NCBI RefSeq assembly: GCF_003001675.1
Contig: NZ_PVYW01000001.1
Coordinates: 248,001 to 312,000, forward strand
DNA from: Cohnella sp. SGD-V74
GTDB taxonomy: Bacteria; Bacillota; Bacilli; Paenibacillales; Paenibacillaceae
DNA length: 64,000 nt
Direction: 5' to 3'
In this document: positions 26,551 through 35,860 of the stretch, in pieces
Layout: every line of letters starts with the position of its first letter
How positions within the stretch are numbered: position 1 is the stretch's first letter
Translations under genes and position numbers: made by a program
The notes under the pieces: model-generated
The model's database searches: none
Told to the model about the DNA's origin: nothing
Seen by the model: the letters and a program-made list of their open reading frames with translations, nothing else

Positions 26551-28368
26551 TTAATCCTCATCCAGCTTCAATACGGCCATGAACGCTTCCTGCGGCACTT
26601 CGACGTTGCCGACCTGCTTCATCCGCTTCTTGCCTTCCTTCTGCTTGTCGAGCAGCTTGCGCTTACGCGAGATGTCGCCGCCGTAGCATTTGGCAAGCAC
26701 GTTTTTGCGCATTGCCTTGATCGTCTCGCGGGAGACGATCTTCTGCCCGACCGCCGCCTGGATCGGAACCTCGAACATCTGGCGCGGAATAAGATCCTTC
26801 AGCTTCTCGCAGATGACCCGCCCGCGGTTGTAGGCGCGGTCCCTGTGCACGATGAACGAAAGCGCGTCGACCTTCTCGGAGTTCAGCAAAATGTCCATCT
26901 TGACGAGCGAAGATTGCCGGTAGCCGATCAGCTCGTAGTCGAACGAAGCGTAGCCCTTCGTGCTCGATTTCAATTGGTCGAAGAAATCGTAGACAATCTC
27001 CGCCAGCGGCACATTGTATTGGATTGTAACGCGATCCGTGTCCAGATACTGCATGTCGATAAACTCGCCGCGTTTGCCCTGACACAGCTCCATAATCGCG
27101 CCTACGTAGTCGTTCGGAACGATAATCGACGCCTTGACGAAAGGCTCCTCGACGAAATCGATCTTGGCGGAATCCGGGTAATCGGCCGGGTTGGAAATTT
27201 CCTGCACTTCCCCACTCGTCAATGTTACCCGGTAAATAACGCTTGGAGCGGTCGTAATAAGCGGAATGTTGAACTCGCGCTCGATCCTCTCCTGAATGAT
27301 CTCCATATGCAGCATCCCCAGGAAGCCGCAGCGATAACCGAAGCCAAGCGCCTGAGAGGACTCGGGCTCGTAACGCAGCGAAGCGTCGTTCAGCTCCAGC
27401 TTCTCCAGCGCGTCCCGCAGGTCGTTGTAGTCCGTCGAATCGATCGGATACATGCCGCAGAACACCATCGGGTTAATGCTTCGGTAGCCCTCAAGCGGCT
27501 CGGAGGTCGGATTTTTCGCGTCAGTGATCGTATCGCCGACTCGCGTATCCTTCACGTTCTTGATCGAAGCGCTGACAAAGCCTACGTCTCCAGGTCCAAG
27601 CTCGGCTACAGCCGTCGGTCGCGGCATGAATGTGCCGACCTCGACAACCTCGAACTGTGCTCCGGTGGCCATAAACTTCATTTTCGTGCCGGCCTTGATC
27701 GTGCCGTCGATGACGCGAATGGAGCAGACGACGCCTTTATATGCATCATAGTGGGAATCGAAAATAAGCGCCTTCAACGGCTTGTCGCGATCTCCTTGCG
27801 GAGGCGGAACCTGCTTGACGACCTGCTCCAAAATTTCTCTGATGCCGATTCCGTTCTTCGCGGAGGCGAGCACCGCATCGCTGGCGTCGAGTCCGATGAC
27901 ATCCTCGATCTCCTGCTTAACGCGATCGGGTTCGGCGCTCGGCAAGTCAATCTTGTTGATAACCGGAACGATCTCCAGATTGTTATCCAGCGCCAAGTAG
28001 ACGTTGGCCAGCGTCTGGGCTTCAATGCCCTGCGCCGCGTCGACGACAAGAATTGCGCCTTCGCACGCTGCCAGGCTGCGAGATACTTCGTACGTAAAAT
28101 CGACGTGTCCCGGCGTGTCGATCAGGTGGAGCAAATAGGTTTCGCCGTCGTCGGCCTTATACAACAGACGGACAGCCGTCATCTTGATCGTAATGCCGCG
28201 CTCGCGCTCCAGATCCATCGAGTCCAGCACCTGCTCCTGCATTTCCCGGGAAGTCAGTGCGCCCGTATATTCCAAAATGCGGTCGGCCAGCGTCGATTTG
28301 CCGTGGTCGATATGCGCGATAATGCAAAAATTGCGAATGTGACTTTGCTTGATAGACAGTTCTGCCAT
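26551..28368 (-). CDS. lepA: Elongation factor 4 (LepA)
   Basis: 605 aa translational GTPase. G1 AHIDHGKST at residues 18-26, G3 DTPGHVDF, G4 NKID; the EF-G-like domains III and V are followed by the LepA-specific C-terminal domain ending [20 protein letters not shown]. It acts on ribosomes during stress or late assembly. The neighbour upstream is a mutS-like gene instead of yqxA directly. Confidence 0.97.
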   Translation of the reverse strand: MAELSIKQSHIRNFCIIAHIDHGKSTLADRILEYTGALTSREMQEQVLDSMDLERERGITIKMTAVRLLYKADDGETYLLHLIDTPGHVDFTYEVSRSLAACEGAILVVDAAQGIEAQTLANVYLALDNNLEIVPVINKIDLPSAEPDRVKQEIEDVIGLDASDAVLASAKNGIGIREILEQVVKQVPPPQGDRDKPLKALIFDSHYDAYKGVVCSIRVIDGTIKAGTKMKFMATGAQFEVVEVGTFMPRPTAVAELGPGDVGFVSASIKNVKDTRVGDTITDAKNPTSEPLEGYRSINPMVFCGMYPIDSTDYNDLRDALEKLELNDASLRYEPESSQALGFGYRCGFLGMLHMEIIQERIEREFNIPLITTAPSVIYRVTLTSGEVQEISNPADYPDSAKIDFVEEPFVKASIIVPNDYVGAIMELCQGKRGEFIDMQYLDTDRVTIQYNVPLAEIVYDFFDQLKSSTKGYASFDYELIGYRQSSLVKMDILLNSEKVDALSFIVHRDRAYNRGRVICEKLKDLIPRQMFEVPIQAAVGQKIVSRETIKAMRKNVLAKCYGGDISRKRKLLDKQKEGKKRMKQVGNVEVPQEAFMAVLKLDED

Positions 28369-28566
28369 TCCAATGAGTACCTCCAGCCGGTTCCATAACG
28401 TCGAATGACGATCACTTCATTATAACAGCGTCCGCCGCTCTCATCAATGGAGGCCAACGTCCGACCCGGAGCTCCGCTCTCGCGTGCGAGAGACCGACCC
28501 GTTCGGAGCCGGGCCGTTCTCCTGCGCCATGAGGCGCCAACCAAAGCCGGCAGTGTCCCCGCGCGG

Positions 28567-30516
28567 CTACTCCTCCGAGGGACGCTCGATCGTCAGGCCG
28601 TCCACGTGCCGCTTGCCCATCAAATGGCGCTTCTTGCGGTTTTCCACCGAATCGAACACGATGTCCAAGTCGTAATCTTCTCCCGGATACAGATGTTTCT
28701 TGTCGATATATTTGCGGATCCGCTTGTGGTTAAGCTTGATCTTCTCCTTCTGCACCTGCACGATCAGGTTGCCCTTCTCGTCCGGCAGCCGATAGACGAC
28801 GCCCGGCTTGCGCAGATGCGGGATGAATACGAGGTCTCCGACGGACCATCGGCCGGCAAGCTCCCGCTTCGTCTCCTCCGACTTCGCCCGCCCTTGCGAA
28901 TGCCGCTCAGATTTGCGATTGTCCGCTCGGAAACCGGAATGCTTCGGCTCTTCCTTCGCCGGCGGGACGGCTGCGTCGCCCCGCCCTTCCTTCAACCGGT
29001 CTGCGATCGTACGCGCCCTCTCGATAATGCGCGGCGCAATGCCCAGCTTGGAGGCGATAACGAAGGCATAGCTATTGCCGGCCTCCCCCATGTCCAGGCG
29101 GTACAGCGGGCTGAGCGTCTCTTCGTCGAACGCCATCCGGGCGTTCCGGAAGCCTTCCGTCACCCGGGCGTATTCCTTGATCTCGTTAAAATGCGTCGTC
29201 GCCATGATCACGCAGCCGCGACGGTACAGCTCCTCCAGCACCGCGATCGACAGGCCGACCCCCTCCCCCGGATCGGTGCCGGTCGCGAGTTCGTCCAGCA
29301 GCACCAGCGTGGAAGGCCCGGCATGAGCGAGAATGTCGATCACGTTGCGCAGATGGGAGGAAAACGTGCTCAGCGACGATTCAAGGCTCTGGCCGTCCCC
29401 GATATCGACTTCGACCGATTGAAATACGGCGACGCGGCTTCCTTCGGCGGCGGGAATAAGCAGGCCAGACTGGGCCAGCAGCGTGAGCAGTCCGGCCGTC
29501 TTGAGCGCGACGGTCTTGCCGCCCGTATTCGGTCCCGTGATCAGCAGCGCCCGATAGCCGTCGCCGGCGCGAATGTCGAGCGGCACCGGCTTCGCCGCCA
29601 GAAACGGATGACGCGCCTCCTTGAGATCCAGCACGCGATCGCCGTTCAGCTCCGGAGCGATGCCCCCGATCGCCAGCCCCCACTTCGCCTTCGCGAACAG
29701 AAAATCGCAGTATCCGACCGCGTCCAGGTTGACGGACAGCTCCTGCGCATACGACTCCGCCTCGCCGGTCAGACGGGCGAGAATAAGCGTCTCCTCGCGG
29801 CTTTCCTGAAACCGCAGCTCGCTCAGTTCCATCTGCGGACCGGCCAGCTCCGACGGCTCGACGAACACGGTCTGGCCGCTCGACGATTCGTCCAGCACCG
29901 CTCCGGGTACGCGCTTGCGATATTCCCGCTTCACCGGCAGCACGAATCTGCCGTCTCTGCGGCTGACGATTCTCTCCTGCAGGCAATCCGCCAGCTTGGA
30001 CATGAGGCTCTCCAGCCGCTTCTGCAGCTTCTCCTCCGTCGCGCGGATTTTCTTCCTCACCTTGTGCAAGTCCGGGCTCGCCGTATCCACGACGCGTCCC
30101 CGGTCGACGCAGGCTTCGATCGCTTCCCGCAGCGGCTTCAGATCGTACATCGACATGCCGTAGCCGGCCACCGACGGAAACTCGGTTTTCTTCGCGGCCA
30201 TGTACTGCCGCAGCTGCTCGCAGCTTCGCGCGAACTGGGCGAGATGACCGAAATCCTGTTCGGTCAGAACGTACCCCGTTCCGAGCAGAGCCATCAGCGC
30301 CTCCATGCCCTCCAGCGAAGGAAGGGGCGGATGCGCGCCTCGGGCCAGCAGCCGGGAAGCCTCCTCCGTCTCCGCCAGCTTGCGCCGAATGATCGCGATA
30401 TCCGCGATTGGCCGCAGTTGCTCGATTCTCTTTTTCCCCAAATATGTGACCGTGTAATTCAGGAGCGCGGATATCGCGCGAGGATATTCCAGTTTGTCGA
30501 GGGAATGCTGTCTCAT
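28567..30516 (-). CDS. MutS2-like protein without the Smr domain
   Basis: 649 aa. The MutS core and lever helices are followed by the ATPase with Walker A ITGPNTGGKTVALKTAG near residue 330 and Walker B LVLLDELATGTDPGEG near 410, then a long charged coiled region (about 510-570) and a KOW-like beta region (GDLVFIPHLRKPGVVYRLPD). MutS2 proteins usually run to about 780 residues and end in an Smr nuclease domain. Here the protein stops before it. It could bind branched DNA or collided ribosomes without cleaving. AGGAGG is 12 nt before the ATG at 30516. It is inserted between yqxA and lepA. Confidence 0.88.
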   Translation of the reverse strand: MRQHSLDKLEYPRAISALLNYTVTYLGKKRIEQLRPIADIAIIRRKLAETEEASRLLARGAHPPLPSLEGMEALMALLGTGYVLTEQDFGHLAQFARSCEQLRQYMAAKKTEFPSVAGYGMSMYDLKPLREAIEACVDRGRVVDTASPDLHKVRKKIRATEEKLQKRLESLMSKLADCLQERIVSRRDGRFVLPVKREYRKRVPGAVLDESSSGQTVFVEPSELAGPQMELSELRFQESREETLILARLTGEAESYAQELSVNLDAVGYCDFLFAKAKWGLAIGGIAPELNGDRVLDLKEARHPFLAAKPVPLDIRAGDGYRALLITGPNTGGKTVALKTAGLLTLLAQSGLLIPAAEGSRVAVFQSVEVDIGDGQSLESSLSTFSSHLRNVIDILAHAGPSTLVLLDELATGTDPGEGVGLSIAVLEELYRRGCVIMATTHFNEIKEYARVTEGFRNARMAFDEETLSPLYRLDMGEAGNSYAFVIASKLGIAPRIIERARTIADRLKEGRGDAAVPPAKEEPKHSGFRADNRKSERHSQGRAKSEETKRELAGRWSVGDLVFIPHLRKPGVVYRLPDEKGNLIVQVQKEKIKLNHKRIRKYIDKKHLYPGEDYDLDIVFDSVENRKKRHLMGKRHVDGLTIERPSEE

Positions 30517-30534
30517 CGTTCGTTCATGCCTCCT

Positions 30535-30846
30535 AAAATTGAAAATAAAAAAGCAGGCCGCGAGGACGTGCGCCATCGGCGCAAGCTCGCAGCCTGCCTG
30601 AAATCAGCCTCGAAGAGACGCGCGGCCGCTCGGGCGCAAACCCGAAAAATCGCGCAAAAAAACCGTACCCTGACGAGCACGGCAGATCTCCCCGATAGCT
30701 TCGCTTCGGTAGGGGCGGTCTTGTCCGGTTCCTCACTGGTTATTCCAGCCGCGACGAGCCCATCGGCAAACAAACCTGCGTACTTCGAGGTTCGTTGCTC
30801 CTTGCATGGATCGTTAGCGACTTATTGAATAATTCAGTTCAGAACC
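30535..30846 (-). promoter_or_regulatory. Long structured leader of the mutS2-like gene
   Basis: About 300 nt of non-coding DNA upstream of the RBS with several hairpins (for example around 30695-30720). It ends in an attenuator-like terminator. No known riboswitch or T-box signature (AGGGTGG) was recognised. Small open frames inside lack ribosome binding sites. Confidence 0.4.
30542..30597 (-). terminator. Attenuator-like intrinsic terminator before the mutS2-like gene
   Basis: Minus strand GCAGGCTGCGAG (30586-30597) pairs with CTCGCGGCCTGC (30552-30563), followed by UUUUUUAUUUU. The AGGAGG of the downstream gene begins only about 8 nt later, so the hairpin is placed to control its transcription. 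Confidence 0.8.
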
Positions 30847-30981
30847 ATGACCAACATTAAAATTTCCCCTTTGAAACGGAATTACTCCCATCATAGTCTA
30901 CGGCCGGACCCGCGTCAAGCCGACCGGGCGCTGTCTCCTCCATCTTGCAACCCCGATTCGGACCGATCATGCCGCCGTTCG

Positions 30982-31374
30982 CTATCCGAGCACTTTGTCG
31001 AACAGGGAGACGACCATGCGAATGCCGTTGCGGGACAGATCGTGCAGCACTTCGGCCGTCTTGCCGGACATGCGATCGACGATCGGCTCGCGATCCGCCC
31101 TCGGAATGCCGAACTCTTCGTCTCCCTCTCCGGCGTTAAGCCCCTCCTCCTGCGCCTGGGATCGCGTCTCCTCCCGGGGCTTCGCGCCTTGCCGCGGGTC
31201 CTTCGCAGGCAGCGTCCAATCGTCGTCCGCCGCAGGCTGCTCGACCGTCGCGCCCTCCGTTTCCCACGGGCCTTTGACGTTCTCGATCCCTTTGGAGGAC
31301 AGCTCCATCCCGTACAGAACAGCAAATCCGAGCAGTCCGGCAAAAATAAGCAATTTGAACGAATCTCTGCGCAT
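30982..31374 (-). CDS. yqxA: YqxA family protein (DUF3679-like)
   Basis: 130 aa. An N-terminal membrane helix (residues 7-25, LLIFAGLLGFAVLYGMEL) precedes an acidic disordered middle and a conserved C-terminus (DRMSGKTAEVLHDLSRNGIR). Position directly after spoIIP matches B. subtilis yqxA. Function unknown; presence in spore-formers and co-orientation with spoIIP suggest a sporulation link. 15 nt from spoIIP. Confidence 0.8.
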   Translation of the reverse strand: MRRDSFKLLIFAGLLGFAVLYGMELSSKGIENVKGPWETEGATVEQPAADDDWTLPAKDPRQGAKPREETRSQAQEEGLNAGEGDEEFGIPRADREPIVDRMSGKTAEVLHDLSRNGIRMVVSLFDKVLG

Positions 31375-31389
31375 TCGCGCACCTCCTTT

Positions 31390-32637
31390 CTATTTTTGCG
31401 GCGCAGCCGCCTCAATCGCCTTCTCGTCGTTCCAATAAATGTCCGAGATGACTTTCGCAAGCGCGTCCGCCGTCCGATAGCATTCCTCAAGCGTATTGTC
31501 GACGCCGCCGATCTCGATCAGCACGCTGCCGGGCGCAACGGATTGATTGTACTCCCCGTTGCCGTTGGCCGCCGTCTTGCCCCACACCCCTCTGGACAAG
31601 CCGGGATACTGCTTCTCCAGCCGCTCGTGGATGCGATTGGCGAAATCCTCGTTCTCGCGCCAGTTCGGATTGCGGTGCCCGATAATAAAGTACACTTGCG
31701 CATAGTCCTTGTCTTTGATCGTCGCCGTCGTCTTCGCGCGTCTCTGCGAATCCCTGTGAATGTCGAAGAACAATTTCAAGTCCTCGTTGTCGGCCATCGC
31801 CTGACGCACGGTCTGCAAAGAATATTTATACGAATAATTCCAATTATAGCCCTGAACCGACGTCGGATAATCCTTGGGCGAGTGCACGGCTCCGATTCCC
31901 CGTTTTTCAAGCTGTCCGGCAAGCCGCTTGCCGACCAGGGTGACGTTGATTTTGCTCGAATTCGGGTCCTTCGTTCCTTCTTTAAGCTCCGGATAATAGG
32001 ACTCTCGGTTGTGAGAGTGGTAAATAAACGCGATTTTGCGCCCTTCCGTCGACGGCTCTTCGTCCGGGGAAGACTTATCCTCTCCGCCCGAAGGTTCGGG
32101 AGAAGCCGAAGGCTCGTTATCGGGCTCCGTCTCCGGAAAGCGGTCGGGGTCCTGCGACTCGGCCGGGTCCCCGTGATCCGCGGTCAGCCCCTCTTCGGTA
32201 AGCGGGCCGTGATCTTCGGGCGCTTCGGGCGCCCCCGTCCCCGGCCGAAGGAGCACGGAGCGGTCGCGGTCCATTCCCGGAAGCTCCAGCGACAGCAGGC
32301 TCTTCGGATTGTCGGGGTTCACGTCGGTCATAAACCAAAGCAGGAACGACGCCATTCGGCCCGTCTCGAAGGGCGAGTCGGCCGAAGCTTCCATATGCGG
32401 CATCTCCATCGCGAGCAGCGATTGAAAAAATTGACCCGACAGCGAAGCGGCCATCCCTTTCATCGATTGAACGGGCGATACGGACAGCTTGTTCTGCAGC
32501 AAGCCCCCGAGTCCGAGCAAGACGAACAGAGCCATTGAGCTTGCGCTGAGCAGGAAAAAGGCTCGTCCGGTAATCAGAATCTTGCGCCATTTCGCGCGCA
32601 GCAGCGGCCAATCCGTCGATGCGTTCATCCGTTTCAT
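31390..32637 (-). CDS. spoIIP: Stage II sporulation protein P (SpoIIP)
   Basis: 415 aa. A membrane anchor near residues 25-45, a Pro/Glu/Ser-rich linker (about 140-205), then the zinc amidase/endopeptidase domain with FIYHSHNRESYYP near 208, FFDIHRDS near 297 and VLIEIGGVDNTLEE near 370. With SpoIID/M it degrades septal peptidoglycan during engulfment. The linker is unusually long and acidic. A second start three codons in (ATG, MNASTD) is possible. Confidence 0.94.
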   Translation of the reverse strand: MKRMNASTDWPLLRAKWRKILITGRAFFLLSASSMALFVLLGLGGLLQNKLSVSPVQSMKGMAASLSGQFFQSLLAMEMPHMEASADSPFETGRMASFLLWFMTDVNPDNPKSLLSLELPGMDRDRSVLLRPGTGAPEAPEDHGPLTEEGLTADHGDPAESQDPDRFPETEPDNEPSASPEPSGGEDKSSPDEEPSTEGRKIAFIYHSHNRESYYPELKEGTKDPNSSKINVTLVGKRLAGQLEKRGIGAVHSPKDYPTSVQGYNWNYSYKYSLQTVRQAMADNEDLKLFFDIHRDSQRRAKTTATIKDKDYAQVYFIIGHRNPNWRENEDFANRIHERLEKQYPGLSRGVWGKTAANGNGEYNQSVAPGSVLIEIGGVDNTLEECYRTADALAKVISDIYWNDEKAIEAAAPQK

Positions 32638-32758
32638 GTTGCTCTACCTCCCGGTGTCTTCGTCTTGCGAAGACGCCCTCTCTTTTTTTCCCAGGTATCT
32701 CATCCTATGAGACGGGCGGGAATGATAGAACCGGGAGGTTGCTAGAATGAGAGACGGA

Positions 32759-32980
32759 GCTGTCCCACAAGTAAAAAGGGACGTACAGATCGATTATCGA
32801 TGGATGGATGGATGCATGCCCATGATGAAGCATCTATCTCCTTCCGATGCTATACGATCCTGAAATGGGAACGGTAAACCCGTGAATAGGTGATTTCAGG
32901 ACCGTATGAGGCAGTCTCCAGGAGATAGATGCTCACTTTTTCTCATCGATAATCTTGTACGTCCCTACTTACGGGACAAC
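32759..32980. mobile_element. MITE-like long imperfect hairpin element, 222 bp
   Basis: Ends GCTGTCCCACAAGTA and TACTTACGGGACAAC are inverted. Inner matching arms include GGGACGTAC/GTACGTCCC, CGATTATCGAT/ATCGATAATC, GCATCTATCTCC/GGAGATAGATGC and ATCCTGAAAT/ATTTCAGGAC. The whole element folds into one long stem. No coding capacity. It lies between gpr and spoIIP; no clear target duplication was seen. Confidence 0.8.
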
Positions 32981-33000
32981 CCCGACCACTTGAGGCTGCG

Positions 33001-34005
33001 CTAATGCGTATAGGCGGCCACGTTGTCCGTGTCGACCGCTTCGTGGAGAGCGGCGTTTAAGCCGCTGGCGATAACGTTGGCGATATCCTCGATGAACTTG
33101 TCGATCTCCTTGGGCGTGACGAGCAAGTCATGTCCGAGCGGATGAAGCACTTCCCGTACGAGCTGCAGCCGTTCATTGTCGGCCATTTTGCCGAAAATGC
33201 CGAACATCGGATCGGTGTTGTCCGTATGCTGCTTCATATGCTCGAACATCATGTCCATCGTGTTGTTCACGATCGTGGACGCGTACACGACGGTCGGGAC
33301 GCCGATGCCGATGCAGGGCACGCCGAGAATTTCCTTGGTCAACCCTTTGCGCTTGTTGCCGATGCCCGATCCGGGGTGGATGCCCGTATCGGCGATCTGG
33401 ATCGTCGTATTGACCCGTTCGAGGGACTTGGCGGCAAGAGCGTCGATGGCGATGATCAAATCCGGCTTCGCCTTCTCCACGATGCCCTGCACGATGTCGC
33501 TCGACTCGATGCCCGTCGTGCCCAGCACCCCCGGCGCAACCGCGCTGACCGCCCTGTAGCCCGGACTTACCTGGTCGGGCATCAGCTCGAAGAAGTGCCG
33601 CGTCACCATAATGTTCTCCACGACGATCGGCCCGAGCGCGTCCGGCGTTACGTTCCAGTTGCCCAGCCCGACGACGAGCACGCTGTGCTTGGGAGTCACT
33701 CCGACCCGCTGCAGGAACGCTTCGAACTCTTTCGCCATCGCCGTCGCCACTTTGTCCTGAAGCTCCGTGTCGCCCTGCCGCATGTCCGGCACTTCCAGCG
33801 TGACGTAGTGCCCGACCATTTTGCCAATCCGCTGCGCGGCCTGATCGTTCTGGATTTCCATGCGGGTGACGGTGATTCCGTCCTCGCTCGCCGTCTCCGA
33901 CCACAGCCCCGGAATATCCGGCGTCTCATGCCCTTGCGAGGCGATCTCCTTTGCTTCCAGCGCCAGATCCGTGCGTATATCGTACATCGATAAATCTTTG
34001 TCCAT
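33001..34005 (-). CDS. gpr: Germination protease GPR
   Basis: 334 aa. The N-terminus [20 protein letters not shown] carries the propeptide and the autoprocessing region before [19 protein letters not shown] near residue 125 and the later [14 protein letters not shown] and [16 protein letters not shown] stretches are family signatures. GPR degrades small acid-soluble spore proteins at germination. It is divergent from rpsT, as in B. subtilis. A forespore promoter is expected in 34006-34055 but I could not assign it confidently. Confidence 0.96.
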   Translation of the reverse strand: MDKDLSMYDIRTDLALEAKEIASQGHETPDIPGLWSETASEDGITVTRMEIQNDQAAQRIGKMVGHYVTLEVPDMRQGDTELQDKVATAMAKEFEAFLQRVGVTPKHSVLVVGLGNWNVTPDALGPIVVENIMVTRHFFELMPDQVSPGYRAVSAVAPGVLGTTGIESSDIVQGIVEKAKPDLIIAIDALAAKSLERVNTTIQIADTGIHPGSGIGNKRKGLTKEILGVPCIGIGVPTVVYASTIVNNTMDMMFEHMKQHTDNTDPMFGIFGKMADNERLQLVREVLHPLGHDLLVTPKEIDKFIEDIANVIASGLNAALHEAVDTDNVAAYTH

Positions 34006-34055
34006 CGGGTGAATTGAAGCCCCTTTCGCTTGCGGATTGAGGTGGGAAATCAGCC

Positions 34056-34084
34056 TTGCTTTTTACCCCCTTGCATGATAGAAT
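34056..34084 (+). promoter_or_regulatory. SigA promoter of rpsT
   Basis: TTGCTT at 34056-34061, a 17-nt spacer and TAGAAT at 34079-34084, 50 nt before the rpsT start. Confidence 0.75.
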
Positions 34085-34134
34085 GTTACAAGTTGTGTGG
34101 AGAAATACTTCTGTTTGATCTGGAGGTGAAAAGA

Positions 34135-34407
34135 ATGCCAAACATCAAATCCGCCATTAAACGTACCAAAACGAACGAAGCTCGCCGCCTGCGCAACGCT
34201 TCGGCTAAATCCGCTCTTCGTACGGTTGTTAAACAAGCCGACGCAGCGGTAATTGGAACGGACGTGAACGCTGCTAAAGCAGCATACGGCGCGGCTCAGA
34301 AGAAGCTGGACAAAGCGGCAACCAAAGGCCTCATTCACAAAAATGCAGCCGCTCGCAAAAAGTCCCGTCTGGCCAAGAAACTCAACGCATTGTCCGCGCA
34401 AGCTTAA
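34135..34407 (+). CDS. rpsT: 30S ribosomal protein S20
   Basis: 90 aa, highly basic and helical. [20 protein letters not shown] is the canonical S20 N-terminus, and the family [13 protein letters not shown] motif ends the protein. It binds 16S rRNA at the bottom of the 30S subunit. The ATG at 34135 follows GGAGGTGAAAAGA. The 35 codons of open frame upstream are not part of it. Confidence 0.97.
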   Translation: MPNIKSAIKRTKTNEARRLRNASAKSALRTVVKQADAAVIGTDVNAAKAAYGAAQKKLDKAATKGLIHKNAAARKKSRLAKKLNALSAQA

Positions 34408-34455
34408 GGCTGCGCTTGACGAATATGCGGCCGGCCGCTTTACGGCGGCAGCCAT

Positions 34456-34506
34456 GGAAGAGCCATCCCCGGCAGGATCGTCCTGCTTGTAGGATGGCTC
34501 TTTTGG
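34456..34506 (+). terminator. Terminator of rpsT
   Basis: AAGAGCCATCC and GGATGGCTCTT form an 11-bp stem with an inner GCAGGA/TCCTGC stem, followed by TTTTGGTTGTTTTT. Confidence 0.88.
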
Positions 34507-34549
34507 TTGTTTTTCATGTTGCCGCGCGTCGGGACGAGGGCGGCTTCTC

Positions 34550-35581
34550 TCAGCTCGCTCCCCGGGAACCGGTTCGGAGCAGGAACAGCTCGAGTCCGAG
34601 CGCTTTGTCCACTCTCCCCGACTTCATCGCGTAATCCAGCTCCGCAAGCTCGCCGAGCAGCGAGGCCAGCCGTTCCAGGCTGAACTTGCGCGCCTGCTCG
34701 GCCGTAATTTTCACCGCGTACGGGTGCAGCCCGATCTGCGAAGCCATCTGCTGGGGAGAATAGCCTTGTCCTCCCAGCTCCTTGACGTAGAGCATGTTGC
34801 GGAATTGGCGGACGAGCAGCGCCATCAGCTTGATCGGCTCTTCCCGCTGCTTCAGCAGATCGTGGTACAGCGAGATCGCTTCCGCCGTGCGCAGCGCGGC
34901 CAGTTCCTCCGTCAGCTTAAATACGTTCTGCTCCGTCGCCATCGGCACGAGCGTCCGCACCGATTCGAGCGTGACCGCGCCTCCCTGCCCCGCGTGCAGG
35001 CACAGCTTGTCCGTCTCCGCGGCCAGCGCGTGCATATCGGTGCCTACGCGCCGCAGCAGCTCATCCGCGGCGTCGGCGCCCAGCGAGCGTCCCTGGCTGC
35101 CGGCGCGCTTGACGAGCCAGCGCAGCAGCTCATCCGGCTGCAGAGAAGCGAAAGAGACGACCCAATCTTTGGCTTTGGCCGCTTTCACCGTTTTCTTGCG
35201 TTCGTCCAGCTTCTCCTGGGGCACGATAAAGACGAGCACCGTCGATTCGAGGGGCTGATCCATATAGGCGAGAAGCCGTTCGGGACGGTGCTCGGTCTTG
35301 GCCGACTCCTTGCCCGAAGCGAACAGCACCTGATCTCGGACGAGCACGATTTTGCTCGGGACGAGAAACGGCAGCGTCTCCGCCTCGTCGACGACGGTAT
35401 CGATCGGTGTCTCCCCCGTGTCGAAGCGGACGATCGCCATCTCCCTGTGCTCGGGCTGCACCAGCTTCTCCTGCAGCCGTTCGATGAATTCGTTCATCAT
35501 ATAGGACTCCGACCCGTAGATGACGTACACGGGCGAGACTTGACCTTGATTAATGGATCGAAAAGCTTGCTTGGCGTCCAT
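34550..35581 (-). CDS. holA: DNA polymerase III subunit delta
   Basis: 343 aa. N-terminal domain with VYVIYGSESYMMNEFIERL near residue 18, and the helical collar domain with LVRQFRNMLYVKELGGQGYS near 262. HolA opens the sliding clamp as part of the clamp loader. Its position next to rpsT and near comEC matches B. subtilis yqeN. Tail-to-tail with rpsT. Confidence 0.94.
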   Translation of the reverse strand: MDAKQAFRSINQGQVSPVYVIYGSESYMMNEFIERLQEKLVQPEHREMAIVRFDTGETPIDTVVDEAETLPFLVPSKIVLVRDQVLFASGKESAKTEHRPERLLAYMDQPLESTVLVFIVPQEKLDERKKTVKAAKAKDWVVSFASLQPDELLRWLVKRAGSQGRSLGADAADELLRRVGTDMHALAAETDKLCLHAGQGGAVTLESVRTLVPMATEQNVFKLTEELAALRTAEAISLYHDLLKQREEPIKLMALLVRQFRNMLYVKELGGQGYSPQQMASQIGLHPYAVKITAEQARKFSLERLASLLGELAELDYAMKSGRVDKALGLELFLLRTGSRGAS

Positions 35582-35681
35582 GATGCCGCTCCTTGCTCTT
35601 ATGTAGTTCGGTTTTCAGCACCGAGAAGTTATCTTTCATTGTACTACAAAGACCGGGGGAATCACACTCGAAATAGACGAA

Positions 35682-35711
35682 GGGGTCGCGCCTCTTGCGA
35701 GGCGCGACCCC
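35682..35711. other. Perfect 13-bp hairpin downstream of the anti-sigma gene
   Basis: GGGGTCGCGCCTC-TTGC-GAGGCGCGACCCC. No T-run on either strand. It lies in the 279-bp gap between holA and the anti-sigma gene, where I see no gene, and may end transcription or stabilise the sigma operon 3' end. Confidence 0.65.
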
Positions 35712-35860
35712 TCCGTTCTCGGACATCTATATCAACGTCCGCCGGCCGGCCCATGGTACCGGCGCGAACGAGCGTGACGATAGTCCGGAGACGATCGTCG
35801 GCTTCTACCGTACACTATACGCGGCCGCACCCGAAAGGGTGACAGCCGCGAAGCCGATCA

